From Phycisphaerales bacterium (GTDB taxonomy: Bacteria; Planctomycetota; Phycisphaerae; Phycisphaerales; SM1A02): 47,556 bases of DNA. Below are positions 26,595 to 35,596 of this stretch, in pieces (within the stretch, counting starts at the first letter, position 1; the number at the start of each line of letters is the position of its first letter). The stretch covers positions 48,898 to 96,453 of the forward strand of contig JAKVBT010000005.1 of NCBI GenBank assembly GCA_022446905.1, given 5' to 3'. The notes under the pieces are model-generated. The model searched no databases. It was not told where the DNA came from and saw only the letters and a program-made list of their open reading frames with translations. A program made the position numbers and the translations under genes.

Positions 26595-27679
26595 GGCTGG
26601 TCCTCCGTGGAGCCGTCCGATACTGGTTCCGGTTGGGGCGGCTTGCGTTCGAGCACTTCCTTGCTCATCTGCGCATAATTGGGTGTCCGATCAAGCACAG
26701 CTTGTGGTAATTGTCTCAGTACCTGTGGCACTATGCGTAGCGCCTTCATTGCAGCAGCGGACGAAGGGAATTTCCGCACGAGCGATCGAAGAGTAAATTC
26801 ACAGGCGATTGGGTCACCTTGATGCAGGTACCACTGCGCAGTGACAAGCAGTTTGTTCGCCTCAGACTCATTGATGCGTTCTACGAGTGCCTGAGCGCCA
26901 ATGCGTTCTGCTTCGGCGGGACGTCGGACGGCCAGTTGTTGCAATTCAGCCTTGGCTTCGAGTAATCCAACGATGTCAAACTCAGGACCCTTGAATGAGG
27001 CAATGTTTGAATAGATCAGACGTCGGCGAGCAAACGGGATCTCGGTGCTTCTCGGGTATCGTTCGATAAAGATGGCATAGGCTGAGGCAGCAAGTCCCAT
27101 TTTGCGCTGGCGAAAGTAGAGGTCAGCAAGTTCTAAGCCGCTCTTCTCGGCAAGATTGCTTCCAGGCATACGTTCTTGGATACGAATGAACAACTCCTCT
27201 GCCTCATCCGTCGCATCGATGATGCGCAAACCAAACATTTTGCGTTTAAGGCCATGTGCGTATTTCACTGCAATGTCGTACTCACGCAGTAACGCAAGGG
27301 AGAACACTTCGCTGCCGGGAAACTTACGGACCAGATATTCGAATTCGTAAAGCGACTCGTACTCATCGCCCAGTCCGACCAGCGCATCACCCTTAATCAG
27401 ATACGCCTCAGGCATCAACTGGGAGCCTGGATTGCGTGCCATCCAGCGATTGGCCATGTTCAAGGCCCGATCGTGCCGTCCCTCCGTCAGCAGGACCCGG
27501 GCCCGGGCCAGTTGGGCTGCGGATGAGTTTGGGGCTGGCGTCTGTTCCAGTTTCCACTCATCTGTCTCAGGGTCTAGCCGGTAGATGTCCTGAGCGACGG
27601 CTGAGGCCGAGATAGCCCAGGCCAGAAGGCCCATGCAGAGGCCTGAAACCCTCGATTTTTGCCCGTCCCTGGGGTGCAT
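26591..27679 (-). CDS. BamD-like TPR protein of the outer-membrane assembly type
   Basis: The product is 362 residues from ATG 27679, which has AGGA upstream and a following signal peptide that ends near A-V-A-Q. An ATG at 27688 and a longer frame to 27784 are alternatives. The mature part is a series of TPR-like helical pairs: A-R-V-L-L-T-E-G-R-H-D-R-A, E-A-Y-L-I-K-G-D-A-L, the F-E-Y-L-V-R-K-F-P-G-S pattern typical of BamD/YbgF-like proteins, and A-Y-A-I-F-I-E-R-Y-P-R-S. BamD helps assemble beta-barrel proteins. There is no lipobox Cys, so it is not a classical lipoprotein. Its coupling to LptE (ATGA overlap) supports a role in outer-membrane building. The C-terminus is Pro/Glu-rich. Confidence 0.78.
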   Translation of the reverse strand: MHPRDGQKSRVSGLCMGLLAWAISASAVAQDIYRLDPETDEWKLEQTPAPNSSAAQLARARVLLTEGRHDRALNMANRWMARNPGSQLMPEAYLIKGDALVGLGDEYESLYEFEYLVRKFPGSEVFSLALLREYDIAVKYAHGLKRKMFGLRIIDATDEAEELFIRIQERMPGSNLAEKSGLELADLYFRQRKMGLAASAYAIFIERYPRSTEIPFARRRLIYSNIASFKGPEFDIVGLLEAKAELQQLAVRRPAEAERIGAQALVERINESEANKLLVTAQWYLHQGDPIACEFTLRSLVRKFPSSAAAMKALRIVPQVLRQLPQAVLDRTPNYAQMSKEVLERKPPQPEPVSDGSTEDQP

Positions 27680-28209
27680 GCTGGGCATCCTACACAGTGT
27701 CTGGCTGCTGGCCCTTCTGAGGCACGATCTGGTGGACAGGGTGATGGGAGAAGCGCAGAGATTGCTGATAGAGACCGATAACACAACTCTTTGTCAGAGG
27801 CTGGGTTCCAAGTGCCAAGTCGGTCGAGCAGACAGGCGTGGCTCGCCTTGCGGGTGAGCCCCCTCACGCGGTGGTCGTCTGAGGGATAGGAGAACTACGA
27901 CCTCACCGGAATGACCCGTCTGAACGGCACCGTCGATACCCCATTCGACGTGTTTTTCAAAGCGACTGTTCGGCCATGTGAAAGTTGGATCGTCCACTCT
28001 CGATTGGCTCTGAGAACCACATGCTTTGCCATCGCCGTCAGCACAATCCTGAAACGCCTTCCCGACGCTCGCTTGTCGTGGGCCCCCATGAGTTGTATGG
28101 TGGCAGCACGTCGAAAGCACGTTCACGGAAGAACGTGACTCTGACGGGACATATTGAGTCAGGTGTATCCCAGGCTCATGAACGGCGAAGTGGTCAAGGA
28201 GTAGACCCG
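27680..28209. other. 530-bp divergent intergenic region, no supported gene
   Basis: This is the longest gene-free stretch in the window. It lies between the BamD-like gene (minus) and the sigma-factor gene (plus). Short open frames on both strands lack ribosome sites and recognisable sequence. It holds a near-perfect hairpin (GGCTCGCC with GGTGAGCC around 27839-27858) without a T-tract, and an inverted repeat at 28118-28137. It must contain both promoters; I could not place -35/-10 boxes with confidence. A small RNA or long 5' leader is possible but unproven. Confidence 0.6.
28118..28137. promoter_or_regulatory. 7-bp inverted repeat upstream of the sigma-factor gene
   Basis: CACGTTC and GAACGTG are separated by six bases, centred about 80 bases before the sigma-factor ATG. 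The spacing fits an operator for a dimeric regulator or a short hairpin in the leader. There is no direct evidence for either. Confidence 0.35.
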
Positions 28210-29130
28210 ATGCCCGAACTCAAACAGGCAACATCAACGGATGCCGAAACTACTGAATCGACAGTTGTTGTCGCTGCAGCAGGATCGGCTGTGGCCATTC
28301 GTGCGTCGATTAAGAACAGCAAGGCCCGCGAGGCCAGCACATCGAATCGGCGCATTAGCGATGTGACATCCTGTGGCCGTCAGGTCACCACAGTATGGGA
28401 GTTGTATCGCGACGAACCAAGCGAGGAGACACGCAATGTGCTGATGGAGCACTACCTCCCACTTGTTCGCTATACCGCAGAGCGGTTGCATGTTCGGCTT
28501 CCCTCTGAAGTCGACGTTGAGGATCTGATGTCCTCAGGTCTGTTTGGATTAATGGACGCCATTGATGCATTCGACCTGGAACGAGGGGTCAAATTCGAGA
28601 CGTATTGCACGCAGCGGGTTCGTGGGGCCATCTTTGACGAACTTCGGGCGATGGATTGGGTCCCGCGGCTGGTGCGATCACGAACTGCCAAGATGGATCG
28701 TGCTCGCAAGGAATTGGAGATGTCCAATGGTCGACGAGCTACTGAAGACGAGGTGACGACGCATCTGGATGTGTCCAAAGACGAGTACGTCAAGATCAAG
28801 CGTGACAGTCAGCCTGTCTCCATGGTGTCTCTGGATCGGAAGTGGTATGAGACTGATTCAAGTCGGGATGTACGTGAGATTGACGTTGTCGCTGATCGGC
28901 GGCAAGAGAATCCAGCTCAGAAACTGCAGCGGGACGATCTCAAGTTCCTCCTAACCCGTGGACTGTCCAGAGCAGAACGACTGATTGTGATTCTCTACTA
29001 CTACGAAGAGATGACCATGAAGGAGATCGGGGTGACGCTTGACTTGAGCGAGTCGAGAGTGAGTCAGATGCATTCATCGATTCTTGCGAGGCTCAAAGCT
29101 CAAATGCAGCATCGGACCAAGGAAGTCTGA
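28210..29130 (+). CDS. FliA/WhiG-type RNA polymerase sigma factor
   Basis: The product is 306 residues from ATG 28210, with AAGGAG upstream; the open frame extends back to 27985 without support. After an Ala/Ser/Thr-rich N-terminal extension of about 55 residues come region 2 (Y-L-P-L-V-R-Y-T-A-E-R-L, D-L-M-S-S-G-L-F-G-L-M-D-A-I-D-A-F-D, F-E-T-Y-C-T-Q-R-V-R-G-A-I-F-D-E-L-R), region 3 and region 4 (Y-Y-Y-E-E-M-T-M-K-E-I-G, L-S-E-S-R-V-S-Q-M-H). This pattern is that of sigma-28 family factors. The A-I-F-D-E-L-R segment favours FliA/WhiG over housekeeping sigma. No flagellar gene and no anti-sigma gene are near, so the regulon is unknown. The gene ends at a clear terminator. Confidence 0.92.
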   Translation: MPELKQATSTDAETTESTVVVAAAGSAVAIRASIKNSKAREASTSNRRISDVTSCGRQVTTVWELYRDEPSEETRNVLMEHYLPLVRYTAERLHVRLPSEVDVEDLMSSGLFGLMDAIDAFDLERGVKFETYCTQRVRGAIFDELRAMDWVPRLVRSRTAKMDRARKELEMSNGRRATEDEVTTHLDVSKDEYVKIKRDSQPVSMVSLDRKWYETDSSRDVREIDVVADRRQENPAQKLQRDDLKFLLTRGLSRAERLIVILYYYEEMTMKEIGVTLDLSESRVSQMHSSILARLKAQMQHRTKEV

Positions 29131-29151
29131 GTTCAATGTGCTGAATCAATG

Positions 29152-29190
29152 CGAGCCCCGGTCTGTTGGCCGGGGCTCGTTTCTTTTTGT
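29152..29190 (+). terminator. Rho-independent terminator of the sigma-factor gene
   Basis: A 10-bp GC-rich stem (CGAGCCCCGG at 29152-29161 with CCGGGGCTCG at 29170-29179, eight-base loop) is followed by a T-rich run (TTTCTTTTT). It lies 22 bases after the sigma-factor stop. It faces the end of the convergent CoA-transferase gene. Confidence 0.9.
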
Positions 29191-29207
29191 ATCTGGAGAT
29201 GTTGGAG

Positions 29208-29870
29208 TTAGCAACTCACCATGGATGGCTCAGACTCAACCAGAATATTGCCAGCTGTCTTGTCGAGTACTTCTTCGGTAGTCACGCCAGGTGCCAATTC
29301 TGTGAGGACAAATCGCCGTCGGTCTGGGTCCATCTCAAGTACGCAAAGGTCGGTGATGACCATATCGATGCACTGCACACCAGTCAGTGGAAGGGTGCAA
29401 TGAGGCAGCAGTTTGGGCTCGCCCTTCTTGTTGCAGTGGTCCATCATGACGACCACGCGTCGGACACCTGCCACGAGATCCATAGCGCCACCCATGCCCT
29501 TGACCAGTTTGCCTGGAATCATCCAGTTGGCAATATCCCCTTCTTCACTCAGTTCCATGGCGCCGAGAATGGCCAAATCAATGTGCCCCCCCCGGATCAT
29601 GGCAAATGATTCGTCGCTTCCAAAGAAGCTGGCTCCCGGTTCGGCCGTCACTGTCTGCTTGCCAGCATTGATGAGGTCGGGATCCACAGCTTCGTCCGTC
29701 GGAAATGGCCCCATCCCGAGCAGTCCATTTTCTGACTGCAGCCACACCTGCATGCCATCTGGGACATGGTTGGCAACTAAGGTCGGCATGCCAATGCCGA
29801 GATTGACGTAGAAGCCATCTTGCAGTTCGCGGGCGGCACGGCGAGCGATGTCGTCACGGGTCATCGACAT
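29208..29870 (-). CDS. scoB: 3-oxoacid CoA-transferase subunit B
   Basis: Subunit B of the two-subunit CoA-transferases carries the catalytic Glu that moves CoA between acyl groups, usually succinyl-CoA and acetoacetate. The 220-residue product has [14 protein letters not shown] and Q-S-E-N-G-L-L-G, with Glu47 as the catalytic residue. It also has [14 protein letters not shown] and [12 protein letters not shown] 29870 is chosen as start by family length; the open frame runs on to 30029, across the divergent gene's start. Subunit A, normally the adjacent gene, is not found on either side. The neighbour is a divergent ALDH7-type dehydrogenase 61 bases away. AtoA-type butyrate or acetoacetate specificity is equally possible. 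Confidence 0.9.
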   Translation of the reverse strand: MSMTRDDIARRAARELQDGFYVNLGIGMPTLVANHVPDGMQVWLQSENGLLGMGPFPTDEAVDPDLINAGKQTVTAEPGASFFGSDESFAMIRGGHIDLAILGAMELSEEGDIANWMIPGKLVKGMGGAMDLVAGVRRVVVMMDHCNKKGEPKLLPHCTLPLTGVQCIDMVITDLCVLEMDPDRRRFVLTELAPGVTTEEVLDKTAGNILVESEPSMVSC

Positions 29871-29931
29871 GGCCTGAGTGTAGCTATCCCGCGGTTCGTC
29901 GGTGTGAATGCGGGGTGAGTACAATGCCGCG

Positions 29932-31491
29932 ATGTCCACTACATCTACCGACATCGTGACCGATCTCTGTGCCCATCCGCTGCTCCTTGACTCGGTTGAG
30001 GCAGGTTCAGATCGTGTCGTATCGACCAATCCGGCAACTGGTGAAGCGCTTGGTGCTGTTCGACTTCAAGCTCGAAGCGAGTATGACGCCTGTATCGAGC
30101 GGGCCATGGTTGTTCAGAGATCCTGGCGCATGTTGCCAGCTCCAAAGCGTGGCGAGTTGGTACGGCGTATGGGCAATGCTTTTCGCGATCAAGAAGAAGC
30201 ATTGGGGCGCTTGGTCACGATGGAAATGGGCAAGATTCTCCCAGAGGGCATTGGTGAGGTTGTTGAGTGCATCGATATTGCTGACTTTGCAGTTGGCCTG
30301 TCGCGGCAGTTGTATGGTCTGACGATGCCGTCTGAGCGGCCCTTGCACCGGATGTACGAGCAGTGGCATCCCATTGGCACGATTGGCATTATTTCTGCAT
30401 TCAATTTTCCGGTCGCAGTTTGGGCTTGGAACGCCATGCTTTCGGCAGTCTGTGGCAATGCGCAAGTTTGGAAGCCGAGTCTGGCCACGCCGCTGACAGC
30501 GATTGCGATGACCAATATTGTTCAGCAAGTCATGCGGGATCAGGACATCTTTGTTCCGGCGGAGGGCGATCCGGCTGATCTGTTTGGTTTGGTCATTGGC
30601 ACTGATGACGAAGTTGGAGAGGCCATGATTGCGGATCGCAGACTCCCATTGATCAGTGCAACCGGGTCTTGTCGTATGGGCCGCCACGTGGGTACGCAGG
30701 TGGCCAAGCGTCTCGGACGTAGTCTGCTCGAACTTGGCGGCAACAACGCGATCATCGTGACTGAAACAGCCGATCTAGATCTGGTCATCCGCGGGACATT
30801 GTTTGGGGCTGTGGGTACTGCTGGTCAGCGTTGTACCACGACACGTCGACTGTACTGTCACAGCTCAGTTGTGGATGCTGTGACTCAGGGTCTGGTGAAG
30901 GCCTATCAGCAAGTTCCCATCGGCGATCCCCTGGACTCCTCAACGCTGGTAGGTCCACTGATCGATCAGCGCAGCGTTGATGCGATGCGAGATGCCTTGG
31001 AGCGTGCAACTGCAGAGGGTTGTGAAGTGCTCTGCGGGGGTGTCGATGGTATTGATGCCTATCAGGACAATCCAGGTCACTTCGTGAGGCCCAGCATCGT
31101 CCGTGTGCCCGCGGGGAAGACTCCTGCAATTGCCAAGGAAGAAACCTTCGCTCCGCTTCTGTACATCTTTGAATACACCGATATCGATGATGCCATCTGC
31201 CAGCAGAACAGCGTTGATCAGGGTCTCTCAAGTGCCATCTTCACCGATTCCGTCCGAGCTGCGGAGCGTTTCCTGTCACATGATGGCAGCGACTGCGGTA
31301 TTGCCAATGTCAACATTGGCACCAGCGGCGCGGAAATCGGTGGGGCGTTTGGTGGGGAGAAGGACACGGGTGGAGGTCGCGAGAGTGGCAGCGACTCGTG
31401 GAAGGCATACATGCGACGCCAAACATGTACGATCAACTGGGGGGATGACCTGCCATTGGCACAGGGAATCGAGTTCGGCGGCGGCGGGTGA
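29932..31491 (+). CDS. ALDH7-type aldehyde dehydrogenase (aminoadipate-semialdehyde type)
   Basis: This 519-residue enzyme oxidises an aldehyde with NAD(P)+. The ALDH7 signature is clear: [12 protein letters not shown] with catalytic Cys301, L-E-L-G-G-N-N-A with Glu267, [12 protein letters not shown], and the C-terminal [22 protein letters not shown]7 members in bacteria include the L-2-aminoadipate-semialdehyde/piperideine-6-carboxylate dehydrogenases of lysine breakdown, so that role is likely but not proven. ATG 29932 is preferred by alignment; an in-frame ATG at 29908 is possible. The divergent CoA-transferase subunit shares the intergenic region, which suggests joint control. Its stop is 4 bases before the Nudix start. 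Confidence 0.92.
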   Translation: MSTTSTDIVTDLCAHPLLLDSVEAGSDRVVSTNPATGEALGAVRLQARSEYDACIERAMVVQRSWRMLPAPKRGELVRRMGNAFRDQEEALGRLVTMEMGKILPEGIGEVVECIDIADFAVGLSRQLYGLTMPSERPLHRMYEQWHPIGTIGIISAFNFPVAVWAWNAMLSAVCGNAQVWKPSLATPLTAIAMTNIVQQVMRDQDIFVPAEGDPADLFGLVIGTDDEVGEAMIADRRLPLISATGSCRMGRHVGTQVAKRLGRSLLELGGNNAIIVTETADLDLVIRGTLFGAVGTAGQRCTTTRRLYCHSSVVDAVTQGLVKAYQQVPIGDPLDSSTLVGPLIDQRSVDAMRDALERATAEGCEVLCGGVDGIDAYQDNPGHFVRPSIVRVPAGKTPAIAKEETFAPLLYIFEYTDIDDAICQQNSVDQGLSSAIFTDSVRAAERFLSHDGSDCGIANVNIGTSGAEIGGAFGGEKDTGGGRESGSDSWKAYMRRQTCTINWGDDLPLAQGIEFGGGG

Positions 31492-31495
31492 GTTG

Positions 31496-32158
31496 GTGTC
31501 CGAGCAACTGACCATCCGGTTGCGACGCCCGGCGGTGGTATCACTGTCGGATCGCATGTGGGCGCCGGACCCACATTTTCTTGAGGAAGCCGAGCAACGC
31601 TGGGAACAGCTCAAGGACCAGAATGACCGGATCTTTGACGGTCGCATGATTCAGGTTGGCGGTGTGCACCGAAATGGTGCTGGCGGAGCGGTGATTCAGG
31701 GATTTCCCTGTGACTTCCGGTGGTATGCGGTGCAGGCGGCGATGGGCGAAGAGGACGAGGGCTTCGATTGCCACTGTCGACCACTTGGTGTCAAGGCGTT
31801 GACCAAGTGCGGCGAGCGATATCTCGTAGGGCAGCGCGCTAGTTGGACGACCTTTAATCCTGGGCGTTGGGAGTTTGCGCCATCAGGTGGTGTTGAGCCG
31901 GGGCAATCCCCAGAGGAAGCAGTGACTCGCGAATTCCACGAAGAGGTTGGTCGACGATTTCGTCAACCTCCCAGAGCGGAGGCCGTTCTATTTGATCCTG
32001 CGGCTTGTACGTGGGAGGTGGCGCTCAAGATCGAAGTAGCCCACGAAACAATCGGTGAAGCGACTGATGAGTACGATGAGTTGAAGTGGCTGCGGCCGGA
32101 GGAATTTCCTGGTGATCTTACGCCGATTGCTCGGCGGATCTACTCACTTTTGGCCTGA
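31496..32158 (+). CDS. Nudix hydrolase family protein
   Basis: Nudix enzymes hydrolyse nucleoside-diphosphate-linked compounds. The 220-residue product, from GTG 31496 with GGTGA just upstream, has a C-terminal Nudix domain with box G-G-V-E-P-G-Q-S-P-E-E-A-V-T-R-E-F-H-E-E-V-G. The R-E-x-x-E-E metal-binding core is intact; the Glu usual at the sixth position after the second Gly is Gln or Ser. About 100 residues precede the domain, including C-H-C-R-P-L and a Trp-rich stretch; they match no family I know. It follows the ALDH gene by 4 bases, so the two are probably one operon. The substrate is unknown. Confidence 0.82.
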   Translation: MSEQLTIRLRRPAVVSLSDRMWAPDPHFLEEAEQRWEQLKDQNDRIFDGRMIQVGGVHRNGAGGAVIQGFPCDFRWYAVQAAMGEEDEGFDCHCRPLGVKALTKCGERYLVGQRASWTTFNPGRWEFAPSGGVEPGQSPEEAVTREFHEEVGRRFRQPPRAEAVLFDPAACTWEVALKIEVAHETIGEATDEYDELKWLRPEEFPGDLTPIARRIYSLLA

Positions 32159-32479
32159 TCAGGCAGATGCAGCCTCGAGCCATGAAGACACGCTCTTGAG
32201 GTCGTTGACAATGGTGGGCGTAACATTCAGTGTGAATGATTCCCCAACATTGCAGCGTTGAAGTCGCGTGGCCTTCTTGCGGTTGGTCCATGGTCGACCG
32301 GCCCGAATGGACGTGATGTTGTCCTTCTGACGACGAAGGCGCTGAAGCATTTTCATCCCTCGCTGGACATCCTTCTGCATGCCCATGAGCCGTTCGATCG
32401 TCTTCACCTTGGCAGCCGTGGGAGGCACAGCCGTTACTGTGAAGGTCATGGTCGTGTTCGGGGTGATCTCGGTACTCAT
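32159..32479 (-). CDS. Small basic protein, planctomycete type, function unknown
   Basis: The 106-residue product begins at ATG 32479 after GGAG (10 bases); the frame extends to 32536. It starts with Thr/Val-rich strands (M-T-F-T-V-T-A-V-P), continues with T-A-A-K-V-K-T-I-E-R-L-M and a run of basic residues (R-L-R-R-Q-K), and ends in a hydrophobic strand and helix. Similar short basic proteins with the I-x-R-L-M segment occur in planctomycetes, as far as I recall; they have no assigned role. The basic core suggests nucleic-acid or ribosome binding, which is only a guess. Its stop abuts the convergent Nudix gene without a gap. Confidence 0.65.
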   Translation of the reverse strand: MSTEITPNTTMTFTVTAVPPTAAKVKTIERLMGMQKDVQRGMKMLQRLRRQKDNITSIRAGRPWTNRKKATRLQRCNVGESFTLNVTPTIVNDLKSVSSWLEAASA

Positions 32480-32582
32480 GAGCTCGCATCTCCGGGGGAA
32501 GCCCCGCAGTATATCAGTCCCCGCTATGTACGCCAAACCCCATCATGATGTCTGAGGGCATTGAAAATGGCATATGAATGCC

Positions 32583-34292
32583 TCACTCAGAGCCAGCGAC
32601 CCGCTCAATCTCGCTGTATGAGGTTGATCCTTCTGCGACCAATTCGAAGCCGAACTCTTCCAGCGACGTAAACAGCCCTTGGCGGGCCAGGTCACGAATG
32701 CCCTTGATCGAGGGGCCCTTCATGATCAGGTCGCGGATGCTGTCAGTGACTTCCAAAAGTTCGAACAACGCTCTTCGGCCGTGGTAGCCCGTCTTCAGAC
32801 AACGCGCACACCCCTGAGGCACGTGGATCTGATCAATGCCGCCAACGGATCGCCCCATACGCAATGTTTGGCTCGGTGTTGGTGCAACAGCCTTGCGGCA
32901 GGAACTGCAAAGAAGACGTACGAGTCGTTGCGCGACGACCAGATTTAGTGCATTTGCAACCAGTGGGGCATCAATGCCCAGATCAAGCAGGCGGAAGACG
33001 GATCCAATGGTGTCCTTGGCATGCACCGTGGTGTAAACCAGATGACCAGTCATGGAAGCTTGCATTGCAACAGTTGCAGTCTCGATATCTCGAATCTCGC
33101 CTACAAAGATGACATCCGGATCTTGTCGAAGCACTGAGCGAAGCACACTGTGAAAAGTTGTTCCCTGATCGTGATCAACCGGTATCTGTGTACAACCCTC
33201 GAGGTAGTACTCCACCGGATCTTCAATGGTGATCGCGTTGCGCTGCTCGACGTTGATCTCCCGAAGGCAGGAGTAGAGCGAGGTCGTCTTGCCGGAGCCA
33301 GTGGGCCCACATGCCAGCAGCAGCCCGGCATCACGAGTGGCGATGGTGCGAAGTTTTTCATACATCCACGGCTTGAGGCCCAGTTCATGAAGTCGACTGG
33401 GGCTATTCGATGAGTCCAGTACACGAATAACGAGTTTCTGCCCGTGGACGGAGGGGGTCAGACTGACTCGATAGTCCACACGTCGCCCGACGACTGAGAC
33501 GGAAAAGTGACCGTCTTGTACCTGGTTTTTTTGGCTCGTTTCGATCTGGCACAGAATTTTGACGATGCCGAGTAGTCGTCTGAAGATTTGTGTTGAAAAT
33601 TCAACAGCCGAGATCATGGTGCCGTCGACGCGAAGGCGGACAGCGCACCCATCGATGCGAGGTTCGATGTGCAGATCTGTCGCTCGGGTTCGGAAAGCAG
33701 CAAACAGGATTTTCCTGAATGCTCGAGTCCCTTCTGCGCCCTCGTCTTCCTTGCCGCGATTGAGTCCACTGGATCGTGCCTGATGAACCGTGACCCCACG
33801 ATTGTCTACAAGAGAGATGTCTTCTTCCTGAAAACCACGATCGGCGCCAGCAGCCGCAATGTCATCAAGCCGCTTTTCCCAGTCAGTTTGGGCAGTCTCC
33901 TGCACCTCCGTATTGAGATCAAGATCGAGGCTATCAAGATCCGTCGGAAACAGATCATCCACGCTTGGTGCAGTAGGTGGAGCTTCCTCAAGTGGGATCA
34001 TCTGTTGTGGATCGATAAAGGTGATGCGTACTCGACCGATGCGAATCTCGTCACCATTGTCGAGCATTCTGGCGCTAGATACGGGTTCGTCGTTGAGCTT
34101 CGTTCCGTTTCTAGAATCTAGATCACGAAGGGCCCATTCATCACCCTGCGGCTCGATGACACAATGATGCCGGCTGGCTCGGTCATCCTTCAATACCAGC
34201 GTGTTGTCGTCTGACCGACCAATAGTGATTGGCTTGCCAGCCAACTTGAACCGCTTCGTGCTGCGGCGTGTGACTACTTCGATCTGTGGCAT
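32583..34292 (-). CDS. GspE/PilB-type secretion ATPase with N-terminal FHA domain
   Basis: Residues 1-95 form an FHA domain (G-R-S at 25, S-R-H-H at 42, N-G-T at 62), which binds phosphothreonine peptides. After a linker, from about 185, comes a type II secretion/type IV pilus ATPase. Walker A G-P-T-G-S-G-K-T is near 330, an Asp box I-E-D-P-V-E-Y follows, Walker B is V-I-F-V-G-E-I-R-D, and a four-Cys zinc motif follows (C-x-x-C and C-x-x-C about 25 residues apart). The usual GspE N-terminal domain is replaced. ATG 34292 is chosen; a TTG at 34310 is less likely. No pilin, GspF or secretin gene is adjacent. It may be an assembly or twitching ATPase under kinase control; a PknB-type kinase lies 6 kb away. 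Confidence 0.9.
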   Translation of the reverse strand: MPQIEVVTRRSTKRFKLAGKPITIGRSDDNTLVLKDDRASRHHCVIEPQGDEWALRDLDSRNGTKLNDEPVSSARMLDNGDEIRIGRVRITFIDPQQMIPLEEAPPTAPSVDDLFPTDLDSLDLDLNTEVQETAQTDWEKRLDDIAAAGADRGFQEEDISLVDNRGVTVHQARSSGLNRGKEDEGAEGTRAFRKILFAAFRTRATDLHIEPRIDGCAVRLRVDGTMISAVEFSTQIFRRLLGIVKILCQIETSQKNQVQDGHFSVSVVGRRVDYRVSLTPSVHGQKLVIRVLDSSNSPSRLHELGLKPWMYEKLRTIATRDAGLLLACGPTGSGKTTSLYSCLREINVEQRNAITIEDPVEYYLEGCTQIPVDHDQGTTFHSVLRSVLRQDPDVIFVGEIRDIETATVAMQASMTGHLVYTTVHAKDTIGSVFRLLDLGIDAPLVANALNLVVAQRLVRLLCSSCRKAVAPTPSQTLRMGRSVGGIDQIHVPQGCARCLKTGYHGRRALFELLEVTDSIRDLIMKGPSIKGIRDLARQGLFTSLEEFGFELVAEGSTSYSEIERVAGSE

Positions 34293-34437
34293 CTGGTCAT
34301 CTACACACAAGCCGATCCCGGAGTTGATAGGGGGCGATGCGACTCGTTGTCCTCGTCCCGATGGATGAACCCAGTGTAGCGATTTTGAGCATCAGATTGG
34401 ACATTCAGTCCTGAGCCTGCTTCAATGTCATTTGAAC

Positions 34438-35535
34438 ATGGGTTTGGCTTCTGTATTCAAAATATCTCTGCTCCTCTGCTGTTCCGCTATGGCCGATGTC
34501 ATTCGTGTTCCAGAGGATGCTCAGACAATCACTGAGGCCGTGGCGCGGGCAGCCATTGGCGATCGCATTGTCATCGGTCCGGGTATCTGGCGGGAGCGGA
34601 TCGTACTTGACGGCCGAGGATTGACGATTGAGGGGTCTGGCGGAGCTGACCGGACCATTCTTGATGGAGGCGGCACGGGTGGGCCGGTAGTGAGCATCGT
34701 TGATGATGTCGCTGGCAAAACGATCTTGCGTGGACTGACATTGACAGGGGGCTCAGGTGCGCCCAGTCAATATGCGCCGGGTATCACGGTCGGCGGTGGA
34801 CTTGTCATTCAGGCGTCGTCTCCGCTGATCGAGCGTTGTCGCATCATGGCGAATCGAGTACGTGGAGAAGGTGGTGGTGTCTGGGCCAGCGGTGGATCTC
34901 GCCCGAGGTTTGTGAGTTGTCGATTTTCAGCGAACCACGCTGAGCGTGGGGGAGCGGTCTACTTGCGGGATAGTCCGAGCGTTTTTGCGAGTTGCACCTT
35001 TGATGACAATGTGGCGGTGTTTGGTGGTGGTGGGTTGTTTGCGGACATGGGTTCATCGTGCACCCTGACTGACTGTGAGTTTCGGGGTTGTCGGGCTGCA
35101 TTCAATGGTGGTGGTGCCTACATCTACGACACCACACTCAGTTTTATTGACACAGCCTTTGTGCGGAATTCAGCAGGGCTTGCTGGTGGTGCGGTGTACC
35201 AGGGCTACAGGGGTGAGGCGACCTTTGAGGCATGCACATTTCAGACTCAGGTCGACAGTGTGGCCGGTGGTGCCAGTGCAGCGGTAAGGCCTCCAAAGGG
35301 TGCCTGTCGTATTGCACAACAGTGCATCGAAACCACAGAGCATTCCTGTAGTGAAGCGGGTGGTCGGTGGTCTGGTGCACGAACCACCTGTGTTCAGGTG
35401 CTCGCGGCATTGGCCCCACAACCTTCTCCTGGGGATCTGAATGGAGACAGTCAGGTAGACATCCGGGATGTTGGACTGATGATGAGCATGTGGGGGAGTC
35501 ATGGCGCTGATCGGAATGGATCGGCTCAGGAGTGA
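34438..35535 (+). CDS. Secreted right-handed beta-helix protein with partial dockerin-like tail
   Basis: The 365-residue product has a signal peptide (ending near S-A-M-A) and then beta-helix coils. The pattern G-G-G-x-x ... S-x-P-x-x-x-x-C-x-F/I-x-x-N repeats about six times (C-R-I-M-A-N, C-R-F-S-A-N, C-T-F-D-D-N, C-E-F-R-G-C), as in parallel beta-helix pectin-lyase-like proteins of planctomycetes. A Cys-rich module (G-A-C-R ... C ... C ... G-G-R-W-S-G ... C) occupies about residues 288-318 and matches the modules of the large protein at 42828. A single calcium-loop repeat (D-L-N-G-D-S-Q-V-D) follows, ending without the usual Cys. A TTG at 34432 is an alternative start. No catalytic residues are recognised, so it may be adhesive rather than enzymatic. 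Confidence 0.83.
   Translation: MGLASVFKISLLLCCSAMADVIRVPEDAQTITEAVARAAIGDRIVIGPGIWRERIVLDGRGLTIEGSGGADRTILDGGGTGGPVVSIVDDVAGKTILRGLTLTGGSGAPSQYAPGITVGGGLVIQASSPLIERCRIMANRVRGEGGGVWASGGSRPRFVSCRFSANHAERGGAVYLRDSPSVFASCTFDDNVAVFGGGGLFADMGSSCTLTDCEFRGCRAAFNGGGAYIYDTTLSFIDTAFVRNSAGLAGGAVYQGYRGEATFEACTFQTQVDSVAGGASAAVRPPKGACRIAQQCIETTEHSCSEAGGRWSGARTTCVQVLAALAPQPSPGDLNGDSQVDIRDVGLMMSMWGSHGADRNGSAQE
35299..35391 (+). repeat. Cys-rich G-A-C module, copy 4 (in beta-helix protein)
   Basis: This encodes 31 residues of the pattern G-A-C-x5-C-x6-C-x3-G-G-x-W-x-G-x3-x-C. The second Cys of the usual G-A-C-C start is Arg and the final Cys is missing. It shares order and spacing with the three copies at 42918-43025, 43224-43349 and 43536-43646. 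Confidence 0.7.
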
Positions 35536-35596
35536 CTTGCCGCCCTGTGGGGTTGCTCCTGATACCATCAGCCCTTGAATTGTCAGGAACGATCGC

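Noticed and set aside
27985-28209. N-terminal extension of the sigma factor
   Set aside because: ATG 28210 has AAGGAG upstream; the extension has no similarity to sigma factors.
28210-29130. Flagellar locus suggested by the FliA-type sigma factor
   Set aside because: No flagellar, chemotaxis or anti-sigma gene is present nearby.
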